From: Pseudomonadota bacterium
Lineage (GTDB): Bacteria > Pseudomonadota > Alphaproteobacteria > Rhizobiales > Rhizobiaceae
Direction: 5' to 3'
Assembly (NCBI GenBank): GCA_023444445.1
Contig: JAEXMK010000013.1
Coordinates: 1-14,992 of the forward strand
Length of the DNA: 14,992 nucleotides
The notes beneath the pieces are model-generated. The model did not search any database. It was not told where the DNA came from and saw nothing but the letters and a program-made list of their open reading frames with translations. A program made the translations under genes and the position numbers. Shown here in pieces: positions 7,886 to 14,992 of the stretch (the first letter of the stretch is position 1; each line of letters begins with the position of its first letter).

Positions 7886-7904
7886 CTTCTCGTTTTTTGA
7901 GGAG
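7886..7904 (+). promoter_or_regulatory. Shine-Dalgarno hairpin of thiB, likely riboswitch expression platform
   Basis: CTTCTC (7886-7891) can pair with GAGGAG (7899-7904) over a seven-base GTTTTTT loop: six pairs, one of them U.G. GAGGAG is the thiB ribosome site, six bases before the GTG start. Closing this hairpin would hide it, so TPP control is probably translational. The T run lies in the loop, not after a stem, so it is not a normal intrinsic terminator. Confidence 0.5.
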
Positions 7905-7910
7905 ATACCC

Positions 7911-8924
7911 GTGCGCCGTCGTCTTTTTCTGAATTCCGTTATTGCCGCCTCGCTGTTTCTGCCCGGTCTCGCCGCGGCTCAGGATAAGCCGGAACTGACC
8001 GTCTATACCTATGAAAGCTTCGTTTCCGAATGGGGTCCCGGCCCTAAGGTGAAGGAAGCTTTCGAGGAGGTCTGCAGCTGCAAGGTCAATTTTGTGGGTG
8101 TCGCGGATGGTGTGGCACTGCTCAATCGTCTGAAGCTTGAAGGTGCAGGATCCAAGGCGGATGTGGTCGTTGGTCTCGACACGAATCTTGTCGCAGAGGC
8201 GAAACAGACCGGTCTTTTTGACGTGAGCGGAATCGATGCGTCGGCGGCCAAGGTGCCCGGCGGTTACAAGGATGATGTTTTCGTACCCTATGACTATGGG
8301 CATTTCGCTGTCATCTATGACACGCAGACGGTGAAGAACCCGCCGACGAGCCTGAAGGAGCTGGTGGAAGGCGATCCCGCGCAGAAGATCGCCATTCAGG
8401 ATCCGCGCACTTCCACGCCGGGGCTTGGCCTGCTTCTGTGGGTGAAATCGGTTTATGGCGACAAAGCGCCGGAGGCCTGGGCAAAGCTCAGGAAGCGCAT
8501 TCTCACCGTCACGCCGGGCTGGTCGGAATCCTATGGCCTCTTCACCAAGGGGGAAGTGCCGATGGTGCTCTCCTACACTACCTCGCCCGCCTATCACATG
8601 GTCGCGGAAAAATCGGAGCGTTATCAGGCTGCGGCCTTTTCCGAAGGGCATTACATCCAGATAGAAGTCTCTGGTCTCCTTAAAAACGCACCGCACAAGG
8701 ATCTGGCAAAGCAGTTTCTCGCTTTCACACTGACATCAGGTTTTCAGGACGCCATTCCTGAAAACAACTGGATGATGCCGGTCGCGGCCACGTCGGCACC
8801 CTTGCCAGAGGCATTTTCCAAACTCGTCGTGCCGCAAAAGACCTTCCTGATGGATCCCGAAGAGGTGGCGAAGAACCGCAAGGCCTGGATCGACGAATGG
8901 CTTTCAGCCATGAGCATGAACTGA
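7911..8924 (+). CDS. thiB: Thiamine ABC transporter, periplasmic binding protein
   Basis: Captures thiamine, TMP or TPP in the periplasm and delivers it to ThiPQ. The 337-residue precursor begins with GTG at 7911, six bases after GAGGAG. It has a Sec signal peptide [24 protein letters not shown] with cleavage near residue 23. Family segments nearly identical to E. coli TbpA are visible: VYTYESF (31-37), the CSC pair (Cys55, Cys57), [11 protein letters not shown] (127-137), [14 protein letters not shown] (164-177), GWSESYGLF (203-211), SYTTSPAYH (221-229) and a late NNWMMPV. It is the first gene of thiBPQ, with thiP following after 19 bases, and is controlled by the TPP riboswitch in its leader. 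Confidence 0.96.
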   Translation: MRRRLFLNSVIAASLFLPGLAAAQDKPELTVYTYESFVSEWGPGPKVKEAFEEVCSCKVNFVGVADGVALLNRLKLEGAGSKADVVVGLDTNLVAEAKQTGLFDVSGIDASAAKVPGGYKDDVFVPYDYGHFAVIYDTQTVKNPPTSLKELVEGDPAQKIAIQDPRTSTPGLGLLLWVKSVYGDKAPEAWAKLRKRILTVTPGWSESYGLFTKGEVPMVLSYTTSPAYHMVAEKSERYQAAAFSEGHYIQIEVSGLLKNAPHKDLAKQFLAFTLTSGFQDAIPENNWMMPVAATSAPLPEAFSKLVVPQKTFLMDPEEVAKNRKAWIDEWLSAMSMN

Positions 8925-8943
8925 GGAAGAGGCACGCCCGCAC

Positions 8944-10569
8944 ATGATGTTGCGTCGCGATTATCGGCGGTCGGTCATTTTCGGGACGGCGGCTTTTGCC
9001 GCCGTTTTCCTGTTCATGGCGCTCGCGGTTTTTGCGCTGCTGTCCTTTGATGCCGGCCCATCCGCCACCGGTATCATGGATGTCTATACGTTGCGCATCC
9101 TGCGCTTCACGCTTTACCAGGCGACGCTGTCCACCCTTTTGTCCATCGTTCTCGGTCTGCCCGTCGCTCTGGCACTCGCCCGGCGCAGAGAGTTTCCGGG
9201 AAGAATCTGGATCGTCCGGCTGATGGCGGTGCCAATGGGGTTGCCGGTGATCGTCGGCGCCTTCGGCATCATCACTATCTGGGGCAGGCAAGGCGTGCTG
9301 AACAGTGCCCTTGTTTTTGCCGGTGCGGATGAGCCGTTCAGCATATACGGTCTTTCCGGCATTCTCATTGCTCACGTCTTCTTCAATCTGCCGCTTTCCG
9401 TGCGGCTGATGCTGGCCGGGCTGGAGCGCATTCCGGGAGAATATTGGCGCATGGCGGCAAGTCTCGGCATGGGGTCGGTTTCGGTTTTCCGTTTCATCGA
9501 ATGGCCGGCGGTCTCGCGGCTCATTCCCGGCATTGCCGGGCTGGTTTTCATGCTGTGCGCCACCAGCTTCACGCTTGTGCTTCTTCTGGGCGGCGGGCCG
9601 GCGGCAACGACGCTGGAAGTGGCGATCTATCAGGCGCTGCGGTTCGATTTCGATCCGCAGCGGGCAATCGCGCTTTCGGTTCTGCAAATTGTGCTCACCG
9701 CAATCCTGCTTGCGCTTCTCGCCTTTCTGCCGTCACCGGAAGCGGAAATCTCCTCGCTTGGTCGCAGCATGCACCGTTTCGACGGCAAAAGCACCGCCGT
9801 GCTTCTGTGGGACGGTGCGGCAATCGCTTTTGCTGTTTTTCTGGTCGGGTTGCCGCTTGTCGCCATCGCTGTTTCGGGGTTGCAGGCCGATCTGCCGCGC
9901 CTGCTCACCGCGCCGATCTTCCTGCGTGCTGCGGCGACCAGTCTCGCCATCGCCATGCTGTCGGCAATTCTCGTCGTTTTCTGCTGCATGGCGATCATCG
10001 GCGCGCGCCAGGCCATCGGCTCCAGACGCAAGGTGGCGTGGCCTCTCCGCCTACTTTCCGCCCTGCTTGGGGCAGGCTCCTCGCTGGTGCTGCTTGTTCC
10101 GCCTGTCGTGTTGGGAAGCGGTTGGTTCCTGCTGCTGCGCGCCTTCGGTGATGTCAGCTTCTATGCGCCCGTTCTCGTGGCGCTCATCAATATGCTGATG
10201 GCCCTGCCGCTGGCCATGCGGGTGATGGAGCCGGCCTTCACCAGTCATTTCCTGCGCACCGGCCGGCTTTCCGCCAGCCTCGGACTTCAGGGCTTTTCAC
10301 GGTTGCGGTTTGCCGATCTGCCGGTTCTTCGGCGGCCCATGCTGATGGCGCTCTCTTTTGCCATGGCGCTGTCGCTCGGCGATCTCGGGGCGGTTGCGTT
10401 GTTCGGATCGGAAAACTTCATAACCTTGCCCTGGCTGGTTTACAGCAATATGGGGAGCTATCGCACCAATGATGCCGCCGGATATGCCTTCCTCCTCGGG
10501 ATCGTCTGTCTGCTGCTTGCCGCAGGCGGTATTTCCAGACCATCCCAATCAGCAGGGGCTCGTATATGA
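8944..10569 (+). CDS. thiP: Thiamine ABC transporter, fused permease
   Basis: Inner-membrane channel of the thiamine importer. The 541-residue protein is a tandem duplication of two binding-protein-dependent permease modules, about 12 hydrophobic segments in all, close to the usual ThiP size. Each half carries an EAA-type cytoplasmic loop that docks the ATPase: [17 protein letters not shown] in the first and [18 protein letters not shown] in the second. ATG 8944 is followed directly by a second ATG at 8947; GAGGAAGAGG lies upstream. Its stop overlaps the thiQ start in an ATGA, so the two are translationally coupled. Confidence 0.94.
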   Translation: MMLRRDYRRSVIFGTAAFAAVFLFMALAVFALLSFDAGPSATGIMDVYTLRILRFTLYQATLSTLLSIVLGLPVALALARRREFPGRIWIVRLMAVPMGLPVIVGAFGIITIWGRQGVLNSALVFAGADEPFSIYGLSGILIAHVFFNLPLSVRLMLAGLERIPGEYWRMAASLGMGSVSVFRFIEWPAVSRLIPGIAGLVFMLCATSFTLVLLLGGGPAATTLEVAIYQALRFDFDPQRAIALSVLQIVLTAILLALLAFLPSPEAEISSLGRSMHRFDGKSTAVLLWDGAAIAFAVFLVGLPLVAIAVSGLQADLPRLLTAPIFLRAAATSLAIAMLSAILVVFCCMAIIGARQAIGSRRKVAWPLRLLSALLGAGSSLVLLVPPVVLGSGWFLLLRAFGDVSFYAPVLVALINMLMALPLAMRVMEPAFTSHFLRTGRLSASLGLQGFSRLRFADLPVLRRPMLMALSFAMALSLGDLGAVALFGSENFITLPWLVYSNMGSYRTNDAAGYAFLLGIVCLLLAAGGISRPSQSAGARI

Positions 10570-11282
10570 CAGGCGATGATTTTGCCGTGGAGCTGGATAA
10601 TGTCAGGCTAAGGCTCGGGACGCAGGATTTCGATCTTGATTGCACTTTCTCGCAAGGTCAGGTGACGGCGGTTGTGGGTGCCTCCGGCTCGGGAAAATCG
10701 ACGCTCCTCAGTCTCGTGGCCGGTTTCGAGGTGCCGGATTCCGGCCGCGTGTTTATCGATGGACAGGACGTCACGGCAAAGGATCCTTCGGAAAGGCCGG
10801 TTTCATCGATTTTTCAGGACAATAATCTTTTCGCCCATCTCGATATTTTCACCAATGTCGCCCTTGGCGTCAGCCCCAGCCTGAAATTGCGGGCGGAGGA
10901 CCGGCAGAAGATCGAAGTGGCGCTGGCGCGCGTTGGTCTTGCGGGTTTCGACAGGCGCCTGCCGGGTACGCTTTCCGGCGGGGAAAGGCAAAGGGCGGCG
11001 CTGGCGCGTGCGCTGGTGCGGCAAAAACCGGTTATGTTGCTCGATGAACCCTTCGCCGCGCTCGATCCGGGATTGCGCGCGGGCATGACGTCTCTGCTTC
11101 TCGACTTGCACGACGAAACAAAAAATACGGTGATTATTGTCACACATCATCCCGACGACATAAAAAAGTTGGCGCAGCGGGTGGTTTTTCTTGAGCTTGG
11201 CCGCGTTGTCTACGCAGGCGCGACCGCAGATTTCTTCGCCACACAAAATGTGAAGGCGGTCGATAGTTTTCTGAATGGCTGA
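10566..11282 (+). CDS. thiQ: Thiamine ABC transporter, ATP-binding protein
   Basis: Cytoplasmic ATPase driving thiamine import through ThiP. In 238 residues: Walker [10 protein letters not shown] (38-46), Q-loop Gln84 in IFQDNNLF, signature [11 protein letters not shown] (136-146), Walker [13 protein letters not shown] (156-167) and switch His194 in VTHHPDD. Size and motifs match ThiQ. The ATG overlaps the thiP stop by four bases. It is the last gene of the operon; no convincing intrinsic terminator is visible after it. Confidence 0.94.
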   Translation: MTGDDFAVELDNVRLRLGTQDFDLDCTFSQGQVTAVVGASGSGKSTLLSLVAGFEVPDSGRVFIDGQDVTAKDPSERPVSSIFQDNNLFAHLDIFTNVALGVSPSLKLRAEDRQKIEVALARVGLAGFDRRLPGTLSGGERQRAALARALVRQKPVMLLDEPFAALDPGLRAGMTSLLLDLHDETKNTVIIVTHHPDDIKKLAQRVVFLELGRVVYAGATADFFATQNVKAVDSFLNG

Positions 11283-11523
11283 TCGCCTTATTTTCGACGC
11301 GTGCCGCTGGCAATCGCTTTAGATGACTTCAATGGCGCTAATTTGCACTTGCCAGTTTCAAGTTGTTGCCCGAGAAAAGATGGGAATTATTGCGTTCTTC
11401 AGGAATATTCAGGGCTTGATGGATCGTTTTTACCGCTTTGGCATTCATGCCCATTGGGGCGAATCTGTTATTCTGGTCTGCAATTAACGGATGATCAGGA
11501 ACGTTAAGGGGCAGGCATAGAGA
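11283..11523 (+). other. Intergenic stretch between thiQ and the M48 gene
   Basis: 241 bases that are more AT-rich than the neighbouring genes. I find no convincing gene or terminator. A weak promoter candidate is TTGCCC followed after 16 bases by TATTGC, around 11366-11393. A promoter for the M48 gene is expected here, but the sequence does not single one out. Confidence 0.4.
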
Positions 11524-13050
11524 ATGAAAAATAGCATGACTGCACAGCGGAGGCTTTTCTCCGGTTCAGGCCTTCGCCGTTCCGGCAGGCTTGCTGCGGC
11601 GTGGTCTGCACTGACGGCGTCCGCCGTGCTGCTGTCATCGTGCCAGTCCCTGTTCAGCCCGGCCTATCAGTCCACATTGCGTCCCTCGGACAACCCGCAG
11701 ACCGTGGAACAGGTGCAGAAGAACGATCCACGTGCCCAGATGGGTGCACGCGAACATCCGCGTATCGTGGCAAGTTATGGCGGCGAGTATCGCGATGCCA
11801 AGACGGAACGGCTGGTCGCCCGCATTGCCGGCGCGCTGACCGCTGTGTCGGAAAATCCGCAGCAATCCTACCGCATCACCATTCTCAATTCGCCCGCCAT
11901 CAACGCTTTCGCTTTGCCCGGCGGATATCTTTACGTCACGCGCGGCCTTCTGGCGCTCGCCAATGACGCGTCGGAAGTGGCGGCCGTGCTTTCGCACGAA
12001 ATGGGCCATGTCACCGCAAACCACGGCATCGAACGCCAGCGCCGCGAAGAGGCGGAGGTGATTGCCAGCCGCGTGGTTGCGGAAGTTCTGTCGAGCGATC
12101 TCGCCGGCAAACAGGCCCTGGCACGCGGCAAGCTGCGGCTTGCGGCCTTCTCCCGTCAGCAGGAATTGCAGGCAGACGTCATTGGGGTTCGCATGCTGGG
12201 CGAGGCCGGTTACGATCCATACGCGTCGCCGCGTTTTCTGGATTCCATGGCGGCCTATGCACGGTTCTCGTCGGCTGATCCCGAAAACGACCAGAGCCTC
12301 GACTTCCTTTCCAGTCACCCCAACACGCCGCAGCGTATCGAGCTTGCGCGCCGCCATGCCCGCGCCTTCGGCCAAGAAGGTCAGGTCGGGGATAAGGGCC
12401 GCGACTGGTTTCTGGATGGTATAGATGGGCTGCTTTACGGGGACAGCCCTCAGGAAGGTTACGTCCGCGGCCAGACATTCCTGCACGGAACGCTGGGCAT
12501 CCGTTTCGACGTGCCCGAAGGTTTCGTCATCGACAACAAGGTGGAAGCCGTTCTGGCGACGGGGCCGGGCGATATGGCCATCCGTTTCGATGGTGTGGCC
12601 GATCCTAAGCAGACGAGCCTCGCCAACTATCTTACCAGCGGCTGGGTTGCCGGCCTGTTGCCGGAAACAGTCAAGGAAACGCAAATCAACGGTCTGGAGG
12701 CTGCGACAGCCCGGGCGAGTGCGGATAAATGGGATTTCGACGTGACCGTCATTCGTGTCGGCCAGCAGATATTCCGTTTCCTGACAGCAGTGCCAAAAGG
12801 CAATACCCAGCTCGAGTCCATTGCCAACACATTGCGCACCAGCTTCCGCAAGATGACGCCGCAGGAGATAGCCTCGCTGAAGCCGCTGAGGGTGCGGGTG
12901 GTGACGGTGAAGCCCGGTGAAACCGTGGCGACGATGGCGGCGAGGATGATGGGAACGGAGCGGAAGCTCGACATGTTCCGTATGATCAATGCCATGAGCG
13001 CGACGGCGACGCTTCAGCCGGGCCAACGTGTAAAGATCATCGCTGAATAA
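11524..13050 (+). CDS. M48-family zinc metalloprotease lipoprotein with C-terminal LysM-like segment
   Basis: Predicted periplasmic, membrane-anchored zinc peptidase of the BepA/LoiP-like M48 group, which acts in envelope protein quality control. In 508 residues: a signal peptide with lipobox LLSSC, Cys40 being the lipidation site; a peptidase domain with HEMGH (158-162) in VAAVLSHEMGHVTANHG and the third zinc ligand Glu214 in QQELQADVIGVRML; then a middle domain; and at about 453-508 VKPGETVATMAARM ... LQPGQRVKII, a LysM-like peptidoglycan-binding segment. ATG 11524 is used; ATG 11539 is a possible alternative. No TPR repeats like those of BepA are evident. A strong hairpin terminator follows within four bases of the stop. 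Confidence 0.88.
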   Translation: MKNSMTAQRRLFSGSGLRRSGRLAAAWSALTASAVLLSSCQSLFSPAYQSTLRPSDNPQTVEQVQKNDPRAQMGAREHPRIVASYGGEYRDAKTERLVARIAGALTAVSENPQQSYRITILNSPAINAFALPGGYLYVTRGLLALANDASEVAAVLSHEMGHVTANHGIERQRREEAEVIASRVVAEVLSSDLAGKQALARGKLRLAAFSRQQELQADVIGVRMLGEAGYDPYASPRFLDSMAAYARFSSADPENDQSLDFLSSHPNTPQRIELARRHARAFGQEGQVGDKGRDWFLDGIDGLLYGDSPQEGYVRGQTFLHGTLGIRFDVPEGFVIDNKVEAVLATGPGDMAIRFDGVADPKQTSLANYLTSGWVAGLLPETVKETQINGLEAATARASADKWDFDVTVIRVGQQIFRFLTAVPKGNTQLESIANTLRTSFRKMTPQEIASLKPLRVRVVTVKPGETVATMAARMMGTERKLDMFRMINAMSATATLQPGQRVKIIAE

Positions 13051-13053
13051 ATA

Positions 13054-13079
13054 AAAACCCCGGATTACTCCGGGGTTTT
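13054..13079. terminator. Bidirectional intrinsic terminator between the M48 gene and leuC
   Basis: AAAACCCCGGA (13054-13064) pairs perfectly with TCCGGGGTTTT (13069-13079) around a TTAC loop: an 11-bp, GC-rich stem ending in T4 on the plus strand and, by symmetry, on the minus strand. It sits between two convergent stop codons (13050 and 13103) and should end both transcripts. Confidence 0.92.
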
Positions 13080-13102
13080 GTGTTCAAGTCGTCAGCCGGC
13101 AA

Positions 13103-14512
13103 TCATTGCCACTCGCGCACGTCAACGAAATGACCGGCGATTGCCGCCGCCGCCGCCATGGCGGGGGAGACGAGGTGGGTGCGGCTCTTATAGCCCTGAC
13201 GGCCCTCGAAGTTGCGGTTCGAGGTGGAGGCGCAGCGTTCGCCCGGCTTCAGACGGTCGTCATTCATGGCAAGGCACATGGAGCAGCCGGGTTCGCGCCA
13301 TTCAAAACCGGCGTCTAGGAAGATCTTGTCCAGACCTTCCTTTTCCGCCTGTTCCTTGACGAGGCCGGAGCCGGGTACGATCATCGCCGAGACGGTAGGG
13401 GCGACCTTGCGGCCATCGACGATCTTCGCTGCCGCACGCAAGTCCTCGATACGGCCATTGGTGCAGGAGCCGATGAAGACGCGGTCGATGGCGATATCGG
13501 TGATGCGTGTGCCGGGTTTCAGGCCCATATAGTCAAGCGCACGCCATTTGGAGGTGCGCTTGTTTTCTTCCTCGATATCGTCGGGATTGGGAACGATACC
13601 TTCAACGGAGGTCACATCTTCCGGAGAAGAACCCCAGGAGACGATTGGAGGCAGGTTGGCCGCATCGAGAATGACAACCTTGTCGTAATGGGCGCCTTCG
13701 TCGGATTTCAGCGTCTTCCAATAGGCGATGGCCTGTTCCAGCGTTTCGCCCTTCGGCGCACGCGGCTTGTCCTTGATGTAATCGAAAGTCGTTTCGTCAG
13801 GTGCGATCAGACCGGCACGGGCGCCGCCCTCGATCGTCATGTTGCAGACCGTCATGCGGCCTTCCATGGAGAGCGAGCGGATCGCCTCGCCGGCAAATTC
13901 GATCACATGGCCGGTACCACCAGCCGTGCCAATCTCGCCGATAATGGCAAGGATGATGTCCTTGGCGGTCACGCCTTCAGGAACCTTGCCATCGACACGC
14001 ACCAGCATGTTCTTGGCCTTTTTCTGGATCAGCGTCTGGGTGGCCAGAACGTGCTCCACTTCCGATGTGCCGATGCCATGTGCCAGTGCGCCGAAAGCGC
14101 CGTGGGTCGAGGTGTGGCTGTCGCCGCAGACGATCGTCATGCCGGGCAGGGTGAAACCCTGTTCGGGGCCGACGATGTGGACGATGCCTTGGCGTTTGTC
14201 ACGCTCCGAATAATATTCGACACCGAAATCCTTGGCGTTCTGCGCAAGCGCTTCCACCTGAATGCGGCTTTCCTCGTTCTTGATGCCTTCCAATCGGTCA
14301 GCGGTGGTTGGAACGTTGTGGTCGACCACAGCGAGCGTACGGGCCGGCGAATGTACCGGCCGTCCGGCGATGCGCAAACCTTCGAAGGCCTGCGGGCTCG
14401 TCACCTCATGCACGAGGTGACGGTCGATATAGAGAAGACAGGTTCCGTCCGGGTCACGATTGACGACGTGGTCGTCCCAGATTTTGTCATACAAAGTGCG
14501 GGGTGCGCTCAT
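13103..14512 (-). CDS. leuC: 3-isopropylmalate dehydratase, large subunit
   Basis: With LeuD it isomerises 2-isopropylmalate to 3-isopropylmalate in leucine synthesis. The 469-residue protein shows the aconitase-family fold throughout. It has VVDHNVPTT (62-70), [20 protein letters not shown] (129-148), the first cluster cysteine Cys350 in [12 protein letters not shown], and Cys410 and Cys413 in PGCSMC, which together hold the 4Fe-4S cluster. NRNFEGRQG (433-440) and [10 protein letters not shown] follow. ATG 14512 is preceded by AAGG nine bases upstream. leuD is not next to it in this window, as is common in alphaproteobacteria. The upstream region contains a promoter candidate and a possible leader ORF. 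Confidence 0.96.
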   Translation of the reverse strand: MSAPRTLYDKIWDDHVVNRDPDGTCLLYIDRHLVHEVTSPQAFEGLRIAGRPVHSPARTLAVVDHNVPTTADRLEGIKNEESRIQVEALAQNAKDFGVEYYSERDKRQGIVHIVGPEQGFTLPGMTIVCGDSHTSTHGAFGALAHGIGTSEVEHVLATQTLIQKKAKNMLVRVDGKVPEGVTAKDIILAIIGEIGTAGGTGHVIEFAGEAIRSLSMEGRMTVCNMTIEGGARAGLIAPDETTFDYIKDKPRAPKGETLEQAIAYWKTLKSDEGAHYDKVVILDAANLPPIVSWGSSPEDVTSVEGIVPNPDDIEEENKRTSKWRALDYMGLKPGTRITDIAIDRVFIGSCTNGRIEDLRAAAKIVDGRKVAPTVSAMIVPGSGLVKEQAEKEGLDKIFLDAGFEWREPGCSMCLAMNDDRLKPGERCASTSNRNFEGRQGYKSRTHLVSPAMAAAAAIAGHFVDVREWQ

Positions 14513-14563
14513 GGCTCAATGCCTTGTCATGGAAAAGAATATTCAGGGTTTAATAAGGCGGTG

Positions 14564-14600
14564 GACAGCGGGTGCTGTCAGGCGAGCCTAAGTCGGCTGT
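14564..14600 (-). promoter_or_regulatory. Hairpins in the leuC leader
   Basis: Two adjacent hairpins lie on the minus strand. GACAGC/GCTGTC with a four-base loop (14564-14579) follows a structure built from AGCC/GGCT (14585-14598) and outer GGCG/CGCC pairs. An ACAGC inside the first structure could also pair with the GCTGT of the second, so the two folds may exclude each other. No U tract follows the second hairpin, so it is not a standard terminator. Confidence 0.3.
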
Positions 14601-14700
14601 TGAGCGCCCCGGAAATGCGCGCAAAGAACCGTGCCGGCAGACGCTTGTGGTCCTGCAGCACATAAACATTCTGTGCGAGACATCCGAATTTAGATCCCAT
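14578..14700 (-). CDS. Possible 40-codon leader ORF upstream of leuC
   Basis: I do not recognise this product as a known family. The frame encodes 40 residues beginning MGSKFGCLAQNVYVLQ and ending in ISGALNSRLRLA: basic, with six leucines, three of them in the last eight residues. There is an in-frame ATG four codons further up (14712), then a TAA. It has no clear ribosome site, but a promoter candidate would place the transcript start at or next to ATG 14700, so it could be translated leaderless. It ends 65 bases before leuC, on the same strand, inside a hairpin region. It may be a leader peptide, an independent small protein or chance; codon use is only mildly coding-like. Confidence 0.3.
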   Translation of the reverse strand: MGSKFGCLAQNVYVLQDHKRLPARFFARISGALNSRLRLA

Positions 14701-14707
14701 GGCAACT

Positions 14708-14736
14708 TTCATAGCAGATCGATGGTTTTACGGCAA
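14708..14736 (-). promoter_or_regulatory. Candidate promoter of leuC
   Basis: Minus-strand TTGCCG (14731-14736, 4 of 6) and TATGAA (14708-14713, 4 of 6) stand 17 bases apart, the same -10 sequence and spacing as the metA promoter candidate. Transcription would start at about 14700-14702, giving a leuC leader of about 190 bases. Confidence 0.4.
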
Positions 14737-14838
14737 TATGAATGCTTGGGAGACACGCCCGAGGATGGAATAGTTTCGCTCCTATGCGCTGCACCAGGGC
14801 TGGAGGGCCTGAACCGCAACGCTTTCCAACGGATATGA

Positions 14839-14868
14839 TGCGGCGCAACTTGCCTATTTTGCGGCGCA
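14839..14868 (+). repeat. Two palindromic direct repeats, possible operator of the MFS gene
   Basis: TGCGGCGCA occurs at 14839-14847 and 14860-14868, starts 21 bases apart (two helical turns). Each copy is itself a palindrome around a central base (TGCG-S-CGCA). The second copy lies just before TATAGA (14871-14876), a possible -10 box, with TTGCCT (14850-14855) between the repeats as a possible but closely spaced -35 box. The arrangement fits a repressor dimer pair. Confidence 0.45.
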
Positions 14869-14927
14869 CATATAGATGGGTTCCCTTATCATTTGCATTC
14901 GACGAGAAATCGAAGGGAGGAAAGCAT

Positions 14928-14992
14928 ATGGTATCCGAAAAAGCCCTCATCTCGAAGATCACCTGGCGGCTGATGCCGTTTCTTGGCCTTCT
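14928..14992 (+). CDS. Major facilitator superfamily transporter, N-terminus (3' partial)
   Basis: Only the first 21 codons are in the window: MVSEKALISKITWRLMPFLG and onward. The K-x-x-W-R-L-x-P-F motif leading straight into a hydrophobic segment is characteristic of the first transmembrane helix of the MFS anion:cation symporter (ACS) group, which carries organic acids such as tartrate, galactonate or phthalate. AAGGGAGG (14913-14920) lies seven bases before ATG 14928, a strong ribosome site. The substrate cannot be told from this fragment. It is divergent from leuC and preceded by operator-like repeats. Confidence 0.7.
   Translation, partial: MVSEKALISKITWRLMPFLGL

Larger units (their letters stand above)
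14513..14927. other. Divergent intergenic region between leuC and the MFS gene
   Basis: 415 bases without a recognised gene. The left part holds leuC leader elements on the minus strand and the right part holds operator-like repeats and a ribosome site for the MFS gene. Between about 14740 and 14835 I see no supported feature apart from a degenerate copy of the right-hand palindrome (TGCGCTGCA, 14785-14793). An 88-codon plus-strand frame at 14572-14838 shows no family resemblance or ribosome site and is not accepted. Confidence 0.6.

Noticed and set aside
8725..9687. 320-codon minus-strand frame opposite thiB/thiP
   Set aside because: Low-complexity, charged product lying across two well-supported genes of the thiamine operon; a shadow of hydrophobic codons on the other strand.
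11307..11355. CTGGCAA and TTGCCAG inverted repeat after thiQ
   Set aside because: Seven-base arms separated by 35 bases with no T run; too weak for a terminator and likely to be chance.
11301..11507. 68-codon GTG-start frame between thiQ and the M48 gene, and a 22-codon ATG frame inside it in another phase
   Set aside because: No ribosome site, no family resemblance, and codon use unlike the neighbouring genes; the region is better read as promoter space.
11635..13026. 463-codon minus-strand frame opposite the M48 gene
   Set aside because: Antisense shadow: the plus-strand frame carries a lipobox, HEMGH and LysM-like tail, whereas this one shows no motif or ribosome site.
11403..14548. GAATATTCAGGG occurs at 11403-11414 and again at 14537-14548, both in intergenic DNA
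   Set aside because: A shared 12-mer is expected several times by chance in 15 kb and the flanks do not match, so it is not called a repeat element.
13688..14665. 325-codon plus-strand frame opposite leuC
   Set aside because: Antisense to leuC, whose cluster cysteines and motifs are intact; no recognisable product.

Overview
The window looks like chromosomal DNA of a Rhizobiales alphaproteobacterium, most probably Agrobacterium or a close Rhizobium relative. The basis is GC-rich codon use, a SAM-II riboswitch in front of a metA gene, and the protein families present. I name the genus from familiarity with these families, not from a search. Almost all of it is ordinary, well-kept housekeeping sequence: no insertion sequence, prophage, CRISPR array, tRNA or rRNA is visible.

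Layout. The left end (1-627) is the body of an OmpA-type lipoprotein cut by the window edge. It converges on ispA (farnesyl diphosphate synthase, minus strand) across a perfect hairpin that overlaps the ispA stop codon. Divergent from ispA is mtgA (peptidoglycan glycosyltransferase, plus). It converges on galM (aldose 1-epimerase, minus), which lies downstream of metA (homoserine O-acyltransferase, minus). The 250-base gap upstream of metA holds a SAM-II riboswitch and a good promoter candidate. Divergent from metA, the plus strand runs thiN (thiamine pyrophosphokinase), an Uup-like ABC-F ATPase with a TTG start, a VOC-fold protein with its own promoter candidate, a TPP riboswitch, and the thiamine importer thiB-thiP-thiQ. 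A lipoprotein M48 metalloprotease with a C-terminal LysM-like segment follows and ends in a strong hairpin terminator shared with the convergent leuC (minus). The right end starts an MFS transporter on the plus strand.

How the genes work together. Thiamine handling is the main theme: ThiBPQ imports thiamine and ThiN converts it to TPP, while TPP sensed by the riboswitch should shut off the importer. A small hairpin just after the riboswitch covers the thiB Shine-Dalgarno sequence, which suggests control at translation. Methionine control is the second theme: SAM would bind the SAM-II element and repress metA. MetA carries Glu at position 111, the residue linked to acetyl-CoA rather than succinyl-CoA use.

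The least explained stretch is the 415-base gap between leuC and the MFS gene. On the leuC strand it holds a promoter candidate placed so that the transcript would begin at or next to the ATG of a 40-codon ORF. That ORF ends in a leucine-rich stretch and runs into competing hairpins, a possible leader peptide/attenuator. On the MFS strand, two copies of the palindrome TGCGGCGCA start 21 bases apart, as expected of a repressor operator. Both are proposals from reading the sequence only.
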